A stretch of DNA of 9,029 bases from Fidelibacterota bacterium (GTDB taxonomy: Bacteria > Marinisomatota > Marinisomatia > Marinisomatales > UBA8229), in NCBI GenBank assembly GCA_002686675.1, contig NYYF01000039.1, positions 1 to 9,029 of the forward strand, given 5' to 3'. The translations under genes and the position numbers were made by a program. The notes under the pieces are model-generated. The model did no database searches. It saw only the letters and a program-made list of their open reading frames with translations, and was not told where the DNA came from. Below are positions 1 through 8,760 of this stretch, one piece after another (position 1 is the first letter of the stretch; the number at the start of each line of letters is the position of its first letter).

Positions 1-1881
<1,881 letters not shown>

Positions 1882-1886
1882 CAATT

Positions 1887-1894
1887 CTCCTCCC
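1887..1894 (-). promoter_or_regulatory. Strong Shine-Dalgarno of kdsB
   Basis: GGGAGGAG reads on the minus strand a few bases before ATG 1881. It decides the kdsB start in favour of ATG 1881 over TTG 1884. It is the only strong RBS in the window; the other complete genes start after AT-rich leaders with little or no Shine-Dalgarno complementarity. Confidence 0.75.
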
Positions 1895-1954
1895 AGGGAA
1901 TTTTGTTCCTATACAACTTAGTCAAAATTAAATATTTCTAAATAATAAAAATAT

Positions 1955-1986
1955 GCGGTGAATTTACCGTAAATTTATTTATTATA
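1955..1986 (-). promoter_or_regulatory. Putative kdsB promoter -10 box with overlapping palindromes
   Basis: On the minus strand a perfect TATAAT lies at 1986-1981, followed at once by two overlapping inverted repeats. AATTTACCGTAAATT (1961-1975) is perfect with 7-base arms around one C. CGGTGAATTTACCG (1956-1969) pairs 12 of 14 bases. A start site about 7 nt after TATAAT would put the palindromes over the first transcribed bases, a common place for a repressor operator. No good -35 hexamer is present at 16-18 nt. A second possible box of the Bacteroidota type TAnnTTTG, TAATTTTG, lies at 1930-1923, also without a partner at the right distance. This is a pattern call only. Confidence 0.3.
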
Positions 1987-2100
1987 CAGATTTACTCTTC
2001 CAATAATTATGTATAAAATTCTGAATTGAAGTATTTTTTTTATGAGATAATCCAGCTATTTGTCTTCAAAAGATTAATCGAACATTAATACCGGAGCAAA

Positions 2101-3519
2101 TCAATTGATATATACATCCTTAATTTTCATCATGTAATCATACGCTGCATTATAGCTATTCTCTATTTCACCCCCTAAAATCGCTTCTTCAATAGCAGTT
2201 TTAATTTCCCCGATAATTCTCCCTTCAGTAAGACCACATACGTCCATGATTTCATTCCCCCTTACAGGTGATTGAAAGTCTCTCAAGGCATCTTGTTCTT
2301 TTACATCCTGCATCAACTTTTCCACCCGTTCAAAGTTTCCCATATATTTCTTAACCAGATGAGGGTTTTTGCTGGTAATATCCGCACGACAAAGAATCAA
2401 GAGGTCATTAATATCTTCCCCCGCAGTCACCATAACTCGCCTCACAGCTGAATCTGTTATCCCTTCTTTAGCTAGGGCAATTGGGCGTAAATGCAGCAGT
2501 GTCATTTTTTTCAAGTAGTCCCGCAGTTCGTTAGATAGCCTCATCCGTTTTGCAACTTTGTCAATCATTTGTGCCCCAATATCATCATGCCCGTGAAACG
2601 TGTACCCTTTTCGGGAGTCTATGCGGCGTGTTCTGGGTTTCGCAATATCATGAACCAAAGCAGCAAACCGAACCGCCATCTTGTCCGATAATTCTGCAGC
2701 ATTATCTACTACCTGAAGAGTGTGGTAAAATACATCCTTGTGATGCCATTTTTTTACCTGTTCCATTCCAGGCATAACACTAATTTCTGGGAAAACGTGT
2801 TTCATCAAATCAGTATCCTGAAGAATGGAAAGCCCTATGGAAGGTTTTCTTGTTTTGAGTATTTTCTTTAGTTCCCTTGTGATGCGTTCCCATGAAACAA
2901 TGGTAATTCGACCAGCTTGGTTTTTCATTGATGTGAGGCATTCTTCAGTAAGGATAAATTCTAATTTCGCTGAAAAATATGCTGCCCTTATCATCCGAAG
3001 AGGATCATCAGAAAAGGTCACATCCGGATCCAGTGGTGTCCGTAACTGTTTTTTCTTAAGATCAGTAATTCCCCCAAGAGGATCATATAAATCTCCAAAA
3101 TTTTTCGGCAGTATGTCCATAGCCATTGCATTAATTGTAAAATCTCTTCGAAGTAAATCCCCCTGCAAATCAGTATAGTTCACCTTAGTAGGTTTCCGAG
3201 AATCTTCTTTGTACGATTCAGTACGGGCAGAAGCAACCTCTACTGGGAGATCTTTTCGTGGTATCATGGCTGTTCCAAACTGTTTAAAAGGGATAATCTT
3301 TTTTGCTTTTAAACGGGTTCCTAACTCTTTGGCAAATGCGATTCCATCTCCCACAACCATGATATCAACTTCCATTATTTTTCTATGGAGAAAAAGGTCC
3401 CGGACTGCCCCACCTACCACATAACATTCGAGACCTTGATCTTCTCCTAGGTTTCCTGCACACCTAAGTGTTTTGTATAATATTTTGTGAGGGTGGATAA
3501 GTTCTTTGATGTTTGCCAT
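2101..3519 (-). CDS. Class II tRNA nucleotidyltransferase (CCA-adding / poly(A) polymerase family) with HD domain
   Basis: This enzyme most likely adds or repairs the CCA end of tRNAs in the cytoplasm. The 472 residues match the ~470 residues I recall for the HD-containing CCA enzymes of Bacteroidota. The N-terminal nucleotidyltransferase head has VVGGAVRD (34-41), then EVD (50-52) where the family normally has a DxD pair, VEVASARTESY (93-103) with the third carboxylate, and RRDFTINAMA (124-133). RNA-binding neck motifs follow: FSDDPLRMIRA (169-179) and SWERITRELKKIL (209-221). An HD domain has FYHTL (His266), LVHDIAKP (His290-Asp291) and FHGHDD. Sequence alone does not separate CCA addition from poly(A) or partial CC/A addition, so I give no symbol. 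The ATG at 3519 follows an AT-rich leader with no Shine-Dalgarno. The gene is divergent from the DUF4835 gene, 116 bases away, and is separated from kdsB by about 220 bases. Confidence 0.92.
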   Translation of the reverse strand: MANIKELIHPHKILYKTLRCAGNLGEDQGLECYVVGGAVRDLFLHRKIMEVDIMVVGDGIAFAKELGTRLKAKKIIPFKQFGTAMIPRKDLPVEVASARTESYKEDSRKPTKVNYTDLQGDLLRRDFTINAMAMDILPKNFGDLYDPLGGITDLKKKQLRTPLDPDVTFSDDPLRMIRAAYFSAKLEFILTEECLTSMKNQAGRITIVSWERITRELKKILKTRKPSIGLSILQDTDLMKHVFPEISVMPGMEQVKKWHHKDVFYHTLQVVDNAAELSDKMAVRFAALVHDIAKPRTRRIDSRKGYTFHGHDDIGAQMIDKVAKRMRLSNELRDYLKKMTLLHLRPIALAKEGITDSAVRRVMVTAGEDINDLLILCRADITSKNPHLVKKYMGNFERVEKLMQDVKEQDALRDFQSPVRGNEIMDVCGLTEGRIIGEIKTAIEEAILGGEIENSYNAAYDYMMKIKDVYIN

Positions 3520-3598
3520 TGTTGAAATTAATAAAAATAAAACTAAATGAGAACCTCAGGATTTAGCAATCCCAAATACAATAATTTCCATCTTTCCC

Positions 3599-3629
3599 TT
3601 GTCTACAACCAAAGTACAGTCTATTTTTG
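3599..3629 (+). promoter_or_regulatory. Bacteroidota-type promoter candidate for the DUF4835 gene
   Basis: TTG at 3599-3601 and TATTTTTG at 3622-3629 are 20 nt apart. This fits the Bacteroidota primary-sigma pattern of TTTG near -33 and TAnnTTTG near -7, with only the shorter TTG at -33. The expected start would lie at or within a few bases of ATG 3636, so the transcript would be nearly leaderless. In AT-rich DNA the -7 pattern occurs often by chance: similar octamers at 1930-1923 and 8546-8539 lack a spaced partner. This is the best-supported of the three. Confidence 0.35.
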
Positions 3630-3635
3630 ATTATA

Positions 3636-4490
3636 ATGCTTTTCCGCCGAATTATACAAATCACTGTTTTTTACTTTTTTTATTCTGTTCTTCTCTATGC
3701 TCAATTTGGACAGATAGAAGTTACTTTTGACGAACAGTTATTAAAAAGCAACATTCGTCAATTTATTCTGCCTCTCCGGGACGAAGTAAAACGGTTTTAT
3801 TCTGCAACAATCTGGAATGAAGAGTTTAGTGATCTGAATATTTCCCTCAATATTCATTTTGTTTTCGAGGGCGTCTCTCAAAAAGGATCAAACCAGACAT
3901 TTCTTGCTCAAGCTTTGTTCTCAAATGGAAGTGACTTGCGCTTTTTCGATAAAGGAGTCCAATTCATTTATAATGATAGTGGAACTCTGTACTATGATCC
4001 TGTTATTTTTGACCCTCTTGCAAGTTTTCTCGCTTTTTACGGCAACCTTATCCTTGCTGGTGAAATTGATACATATACACCTGAGGGTGGAACTTCCGAG
4101 CTAGAAATATGCCGATCAATTGCCATACGTGGGAATGCCTCTGATTATTCACGCGGATGGATGGACCGAATTCAGTTAATCAATGAACTAAGTACTAACT
4201 CCGGACTCCGAAAAGCGCGATTTGCCTTTTATTATGCGGTTGATCTCTTTAGACAAGGGGAAATTGAGACATCCATTTCTGAATTTAGAAATATGATTGT
4301 GGGACTTGATGAAGTGTATGAAATCACACCAAGAAACCACCATACACTTATGTTTCTCAAAGTCCATGCAGATACATTAACCCGCGTGCTGACAGTTTTA
4401 GCCCAGAAAGATATTCTTATGGATTTGACCGAACTGGATCCTGATAACGAAAAAACCTATACAAAAGGTTTAGAAGAAATTTCGGAATAA
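3636..4490 (+). CDS. Exported DUF4835-family protein (PorD-like)
   Basis: I recognise this as DUF4835, a family of ~290-residue exported proteins of Bacteroidota and relatives; some annotations label it type IX secretion protein PorD, but its molecular role is not well defined. From ATG 3636 it has 284 residues. I prefer this start to the in-frame TTG at 3627 because it gives a compact signal peptide: LFRR, a hydrophobic run at residues 6-21, and a likely cleavage after LLYA (22) before QFGQ. The mature part keeps the family layout: a beta-rich N-terminal half, then FDPLASFLAFYGNLILAGE (125-143), DTYTPEGGT (145-153), SRGWMDRIQLINELS, a helical stretch around RFAFYYAVDLFRQGE, and a C-terminal segment ending in the HADTLTRVL region. 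The expected location is the periplasm or the inner face of the outer membrane. Its 3' end overlaps the convergent glycosyltransferase gene by 34 bp. It stands alone on its strand. Confidence 0.8.
   Translation: MLFRRIIQITVFYFFYSVLLYAQFGQIEVTFDEQLLKSNIRQFILPLRDEVKRFYSATIWNEEFSDLNISLNIHFVFEGVSQKGSNQTFLAQALFSNGSDLRFFDKGVQFIYNDSGTLYYDPVIFDPLASFLAFYGNLILAGEIDTYTPEGGTSELEICRSIAIRGNASDYSRGWMDRIQLINELSTNSGLRKARFAFYYAVDLFRQGEIETSISEFRNMIVGLDEVYEITPRNHHTLMFLKVHADTLTRVLTVLAQKDILMDLTELDPDNEKTYTKGLEEISE
4453..4471 (-). terminator. Weak intrinsic terminator candidate for the GT2 gene
   Basis: On the minus strand AAACCT (4471-4466), a 7-nt loop and AGGTTT (4458-4453) form a 6-bp stem, and the T run of the second arm continues to give six T in a row. 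The stem encloses the GT2 stop codon TAG (4459-4457) and lies inside the coding end of the opposite DUF4835 gene. Only two G-C pairs are present, so it may be weak. Confidence 0.35.
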
Positions 4491-5512
4491 ACATTTCTTC
4501 GCCTTATGTAATGTGTCAAAACTATGCTCCCCCTATAGAGCCTTGACATAATCGAACGATCCCTTTTTACCCGAATAGAACCTGTCCTGAAATGTTTCTT
4601 CCAAATAATATGAGGATGAAATAATAGCCACACCTGTGCATTAATAATTCCTAACATATGTTTAAAATCTAATTTAAAAAGAGCATAACCAAAAGCTACC
4701 CACTCCAATGCAAAACGGATTGAGAAAAGATACATGGCAACAGGTAATGAATAATTGCCCAAGAGCATTAAGAGCGAATTTTTGTGATTAAGATAATATT
4801 TCTTATAGCTATTCATAGGTAAGGTTACAGCATTTTTATGAAAAATGACCGATTGGGGTTCTGCCCAAATCTCATATCCCATCAATTGAAAGCGCCAACA
4901 CAAATCAATCTCTTCCATATGAGCAAAAAAGGTTTCATCAAATTCTCCCGCTGCCTGAAACAATTCCTTCTGAACAATGAATGCAGTGCCTGATGCCCAG
5001 AAGATTTGTTCAGGGTTGTCATACTGTCCCTGGTCTTCTTCCTGCTCAAGGAAAATACGACCACGGGCAAAAGGGAAACAGAACACATCCAAGTGTCCCC
5101 CCGAACCGCCGGCGTAATCAAATATTTTCCTTTGGTAATAATTTAAAATCTTTGGTTGGACTGCTGCAATTTTCTTGTTCCCCATCATCCGTTCTACCAA
5201 GGGTTCAATCCATCCAGGTTCCATAATTGTATCATTGTTTAAAAAAAGAATAAAACTTCCTTTTGTATGAGAAATTCCTCTGTTACACCCACCAGCATAA
5301 CCATAATTCTTATCATTTTGAATCAAAACAATATCCGGATGATGTTCTTTGATCCAAGCTGAACTATCGTCCGTAGAGGCATTGTCTACTACAATAATTT
5401 CAAGGGCAGGATAAGTAGTTTGTTTCAGAGAATCCAGGCACTCCGACAGTACCTCAATACCATTCCAGTGGGGAACAATAACCGAAACAGCGGGATAAGA
5501 TTTATGAGACAA
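4457..5512 (-). CDS. GT2-family glycosyltransferase (WbbL / rhamnosyltransferase-like)
   Basis: This is a GT-A fold inverting glycosyltransferase that transfers a sugar from a nucleotide donor, probably at the inner face of the cytoplasmic membrane. Its 351 residues show SVIVPHWNG (10-18), VVDNASTDDS (41-50), NYGYAGGCNRGI (69-80), the metal-site LNNDT (91-95), WASGTAFIV (172-180), FDETFFAHMEEIDLCWR (191-207) with the catalytic-type ExDLxxR, then a hydrophobic stretch at about 256-279 that may contact the membrane, and a basic tail. Donor and acceptor cannot be read from sequence. The start is TTG at 5512: an in-frame TAA lies about 39 nt upstream, no ATG lies between, and the next Met is near residue 109, past essential motifs. 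No clear RBS is seen. It begins 49 nt after the DUF2723 gene, so the two are probably co-transcribed. Its 3' end overlaps the convergent DUF4835 gene. Confidence 0.92.
   Translation of the reverse strand: MSHKSYPAVSVIVPHWNGIEVLSECLDSLKQTTYPALEIIVVDNASTDDSSAWIKEHHPDIVLIQNDKNYGYAGGCNRGISHTKGSFILFLNNDTIMEPGWIEPLVERMMGNKKIAAVQPKILNYYQRKIFDYAGGSGGHLDVFCFPFARGRIFLEQEEDQGQYDNPEQIFWASGTAFIVQKELFQAAGEFDETFFAHMEEIDLCWRFQLMGYEIWAEPQSVIFHKNAVTLPMNSYKKYYLNHKNSLLMLLGNYSLPVAMYLFSIRFALEWVAFGYALFKLDFKHMLGIINAQVWLLFHPHIIWKKHFRTGSIRVKRDRSIMSRLYRGSIVLTHYIRRRNVYSEISSKPFV
4473..4500 (+). terminator. Inverted repeat at the DUF4835 stop codon, possible transcript end
   Basis: GAAGAAAT (4473-4480) and ATTTCTTC (4493-4500) are perfect 8-base inverted arms with a 12-nt loop that holds the DUF4835 stop TAA (4488-4490). 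No T run follows on the plus strand, so this is not a classical intrinsic terminator; it could be an RNA 3'-end stabiliser or a chance repeat. Confidence 0.3.
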
Positions 5513-5561
5513 TGGATTTGTATCAAATAAGATTATGAAGGAAAAAAATTAGATCCAGACA

Positions 5562-8501
5562 CTATTTTTGAACATCCTCTAACATCTTCTTTGCGTTTAT
5601 ATCTCCCGGGTTCCTCTCCAGCCAGGACGTGAGAACTAACTCCGCTTCACTTTTCATGTTCATTTCCTGATAAGTGAGAACCAGGGTGGAAACGATATCT
5701 CCATAGTTTTTCTGCCATTCATTCCACGTTTTCTGATTTATCCCTGTCCGTTTCAGTCCAGAACTTTTTACAGCATTTTCAATTTCAAGATAGGAATCAT
5801 ATAAATCCTTAAATATCCTTTTGGCCTTCTCATAATCCTCCAGGTCCTGGATATAGGTTTGACCATATCGAATCCTGTCTTGGACAGATAGGTTTCTGCG
5901 GGACTCCAGATTGTCAAGAATGTGCCTGAGCCTCACTTTTTCACCAATCTCACTGTATATTTGGCCTATCTGAAAATATAAATCTTTCGATTCGATCGCT
6001 ATGGTTCTTTCCGGGAGATTCTTTTCCATCTGATCCAGGGTTCCCTTCACCCTCAACCTGAGCATTTCAACCTCCTCTGGGTCTGCATCCTCTTTGCGGT
6101 TTAATTTTTGATAATCAAAGAAATAGTGAACAGCCAACTGCATATAGGCACTTCGATAATTCTGGAGTAATCTTATGATTTGAGGATTGTAATGAACATT
6201 CTCATTTCCAAGATTTCTGAAAAGATATCCCGGTTGATAATCCTTTGACCAAAATGATTTATTTTGACCACTATCAACTTTCAGAAGTGATGACTGGGAG
6301 AAATTTGTTGACCATGTACTGTCACCCAATTCTGTCATCAAATAATCCTCCATTTTCCCCGGATTTATAGCATCCACTTTATGACTTCGAAGTCGAAAAG
6401 TCAATCCTTCCATATCCAAATATTTATCTAAACCAATTTTATTCGTTGGCGATACAGTCACAGCAAAATATATTGGATATTTCCATTTTGCATCGTTGAT
6501 GATTCGTAAAATCATCATATCTTGAACTTTCAGTGCTTGGTTTGCAAACGTCGGTTTCAATACCCATTCAATATATCCATCTGCATTTTGGGGGTCACCC
6601 TCAACAGCAATCTGTATTTTCTGGGTTTTCCAGGGCGTCAGGCCTGATGTTAAACCTAGAATCTGGTCATCAGTCAAATTGATAAACCCTTCTCCTTTTG
6701 GGCGTGAATCCCGAAGTTGCCTGATATACCATGGTGTATTCAACAGGCTCAGGTTGGCAACAGTTACATCCTTGCGCATACCTTCTACTTCCTGCAAATA
6801 CCATAGGGGAAATGTATCATTGTCACCGTTCGTAAAAATAATACCATGAGGCTCACATGATTGAAGCATATTATAACTCATATCCCAAGCAACATAATTT
6901 CCGCTTCGATCATGTTCATGATAATTCGCACGTACCATGGCAAACGGAATAAGAACAACTTGCAATAAAATAACAGCTATGCCCAGGCGATGTCCTATGT
7001 TCTCTGTTTTTATTTTTTTTATAATATTTTCGACGATTGCCGCTGCACCAACTCCAATCCAGACAGAAAAAGCCAAAAAACTCCCCACATAGGAATAGTC
7101 TCTTTCTCGAGGCTGTGGATTGTCTTGGTTTAGATAAATTATTATAGCAAGGCCTGTAAGAAAAAACAGGGTCATCATTGAGAATGCCTCTTTTTCATCC
7201 CTGTAGAAATGATAAATCATACCTGCCAACCCAAGGATAAACGCTAAAGGGAGGCCGAATTGTGACCAATCAACTCCATCCTGCCTATTATTTGCCCCAA
7301 ATGCTGTTACTCCCGGTTCCGTTGAATTTCCTCTGCCTGCAAACTGCCATAGAAAATATCTCCAGTACATTTTTTTAACCTGGTAATTCCAGAAAAAATT
7401 CCACTGTTTCGAAACATTATAAAACATGTACTTCCGTTTTTGAGATATACTGTATTTCTGCCCATTAGCAGGGGCTCCTACAACCTCATGTTGCGCCGGT
7501 ATTCCTTTATATCTTCTTGGGAATCGTCCCACCTGTCCATACTGTTCTCTCTCCATATATGAAACCGCAGCGGTAACGGTTTCAGGATCATTTTCATCAA
7601 TAACAGGATCCTGTCCAGATCTAATAAAAATGATTGTGTAACTGGAATATCCAATCAAGATCAAGACCATCGAAGTAAAAACAATTGAAAGTAATTGCTG
7701 TTTATTCACAATAGACCAAATCATGATACCAAACACAATCAGAACTGCTACCACAACACCAAAAACTCCTATCTCACTTGCCAGTTTTGGAAGTCCTTTA
7801 ATGACTCCATTGTGGATAATAACAAACGTAACTCCCGTAATCCCAATCGTGATTAAAAATGATTTCCATTCAAAAGACTGCTTCCGGAAATAGATAATGA
7901 GAGCAATAAAAGGCAATGCCAGCAGATTTAATAAATGTATTCCAATTGCAAGCCCAATCATATACGCGATGATAAGAATATATCGTTCATTACCTTGTTC
8001 TTCAGCTCTTTCTGACCAGTGAAGAATCAACCACACAACAATAGCGGTAAAAAAAGTACTCATAGAATAAACTTCAGCTTCCACAGCATTAAACCAGTGA
8101 CTATCCGTAAAAGCGAAGGTAAGTGCTCCTACCAAGGCTCCTCCAAAAGCAATAATCACATCCGAGTTCTCTTTGATGCCCCCGCGCCAGTGCGCTATTA
8201 CCTTCACTATAATCAGATAAAGCAGCATGACTGCTAATGCACTGACAAAAACAGAAATTAAGTTCACGCGGAATGCAATATCCGGACTGAATGGGATCAT
8301 GGAAAACACCCGTCCAATAATCAGAAAAAGGGGGCTGCCAGGCGGATGAGGTACGCCGAGAGTATGAGATGTAGCAATGAATTCGCCACAGTCCCAAAAA
8401 GAGACTGTAGGTGCCATCGTATCATAATATACAAGAAACGAAATAAGAAAAACGATTCCTGCTAATATACGGTTCAAACGTTTATTTCTTGAATTGATCA
8501 T
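5562..8501 (-). CDS. DUF2723-family membrane protein, probable GT-C glycosyltransferase (TMEM260-like)
   Basis: This 979-residue protein belongs to DUF2723, long membrane proteins common in the FCB group and related to eukaryotic TMEM260, which is reported to be a protein O-mannosyltransferase. It starts with a hydrophobic helix (about 11-26) and then the family signature: VSFWDCGEFIATSHTLG (33-49) and VPHPPGSPLFLIIGR (50-64). Asp37 and Glu40, in the first loop after helix 1, are the likely catalytic-site acids by analogy with GT-C enzymes. About a dozen membrane segments follow to about residue 523, interrupted by a large soluble loop at about 295-410. Conserved NPQPRERDYSYVGSF (461-475) and the TNGDNDTFPLWYLQEVEG stretch (557-574) lead into a soluble C-terminal half that ends in TPR-like helices (about 835-979). 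The likely donor is a lipid-linked sugar on the outer face. The ATG at 8501 has no strong RBS. The GT2 gene follows 49 nt downstream, so a joint glycosylation role is inferred. Confidence 0.88.
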   Translation of the reverse strand: MINSRNKRLNRILAGIVFLISFLVYYDTMAPTVSFWDCGEFIATSHTLGVPHPPGSPLFLIIGRVFSMIPFSPDIAFRVNLISVFVSALAVMLLYLIIVKVIAHWRGGIKENSDVIIAFGGALVGALTFAFTDSHWFNAVEAEVYSMSTFFTAIVVWLILHWSERAEEQGNERYILIIAYMIGLAIGIHLLNLLALPFIALIIYFRKQSFEWKSFLITIGITGVTFVIIHNGVIKGLPKLASEIGVFGVVVAVLIVFGIMIWSIVNKQQLLSIVFTSMVLILIGYSSYTIIFIRSGQDPVIDENDPETVTAAVSYMEREQYGQVGRFPRRYKGIPAQHEVVGAPANGQKYSISQKRKYMFYNVSKQWNFFWNYQVKKMYWRYFLWQFAGRGNSTEPGVTAFGANNRQDGVDWSQFGLPLAFILGLAGMIYHFYRDEKEAFSMMTLFFLTGLAIIIYLNQDNPQPRERDYSYVGSFLAFSVWIGVGAAAIVENIIKKIKTENIGHRLGIAVILLQVVLIPFAMVRANYHEHDRSGNYVAWDMSYNMLQSCEPHGIIFTNGDNDTFPLWYLQEVEGMRKDVTVANLSLLNTPWYIRQLRDSRPKGEGFINLTDDQILGLTSGLTPWKTQKIQIAVEGDPQNADGYIEWVLKPTFANQALKVQDMMILRIINDAKWKYPIYFAVTVSPTNKIGLDKYLDMEGLTFRLRSHKVDAINPGKMEDYLMTELGDSTWSTNFSQSSLLKVDSGQNKSFWSKDYQPGYLFRNLGNENVHYNPQIIRLLQNYRSAYMQLAVHYFFDYQKLNRKEDADPEEVEMLRLRVKGTLDQMEKNLPERTIAIESKDLYFQIGQIYSEIGEKVRLRHILDNLESRRNLSVQDRIRYGQTYIQDLEDYEKAKRIFKDLYDSYLEIENAVKSSGLKRTGINQKTWNEWQKNYGDIVSTLVLTYQEMNMKSEAELVLTSWLERNPGDINAKKMLEDVQK

Positions 8502-8523
8502 TAATGCTCTAGGTTAAATATTT

Positions 8524-8529
8524 ATTATA
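8524..8529 (-). promoter_or_regulatory. -10 box candidate for the DUF2723-GT2 operon
   Basis: TATAAT reads on the minus strand 22 nt before ATG 8501, which would give a leader of about 16 nt. A TAnnTTTG octamer (TAATTTTG) lies just upstream at 8546-8539. No good -35 or -33 element is found at the right spacing for either. The 259-base gap between the recG stop and this gene (8502-8760) is AT-rich and has no ORF or strong hairpin that I can see. Confidence 0.25.
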
Positions 8530-8760
8530 TAGTATTCACAAAATTATGAAGAACAAAAAATATGGTATTTTACAACACATTTCAGCTAATATTTGATGTC
8601 CAAAAGTCATATCACACTCTTTATTTTATCTTCAAAAACCTACGTTGAATCACACCTTATGTTCCATCAGAAATAAATATAATATCTTTGTCTGAATAAG
8701 GAGTGGAATATAGGCTAAATAAAATTGAAAGAGCGAAAACTTAATACAATCTTCTTCTAA

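Noticed and set aside
2073..2089. ATTAAT repeats downstream of the nucleotidyltransferase stop, as a terminator
   Set aside because: The stem is all A-T and is not followed by a T run on the minus strand.
2550..3424. Three plus-strand open frames opposite the nucleotidyltransferase gene
   Set aside because: Antisense shadows of a clearly conserved gene, with low-complexity Ser/Arg-rich translations.
3559..3572. GGATT-TAGC-AATCC hairpin between the divergent cca-type and DUF4835 genes
   Set aside because: A 5-bp stem with no T run and no clear relation to a promoter; likely chance.
8101..8397. 98-codon minus-strand frame inside the DUF2723 gene
   Set aside because: Out-of-frame shadow; the overlapping frame carries the family signature and continuous membrane segments.
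8502..8760. Searched for a small gene, RNA or repeat between recG and the DUF2723 gene
   Set aside because: No ORF with a start signal, no strong stem and no repeat seen; only AT-rich DNA with a -10-like box.
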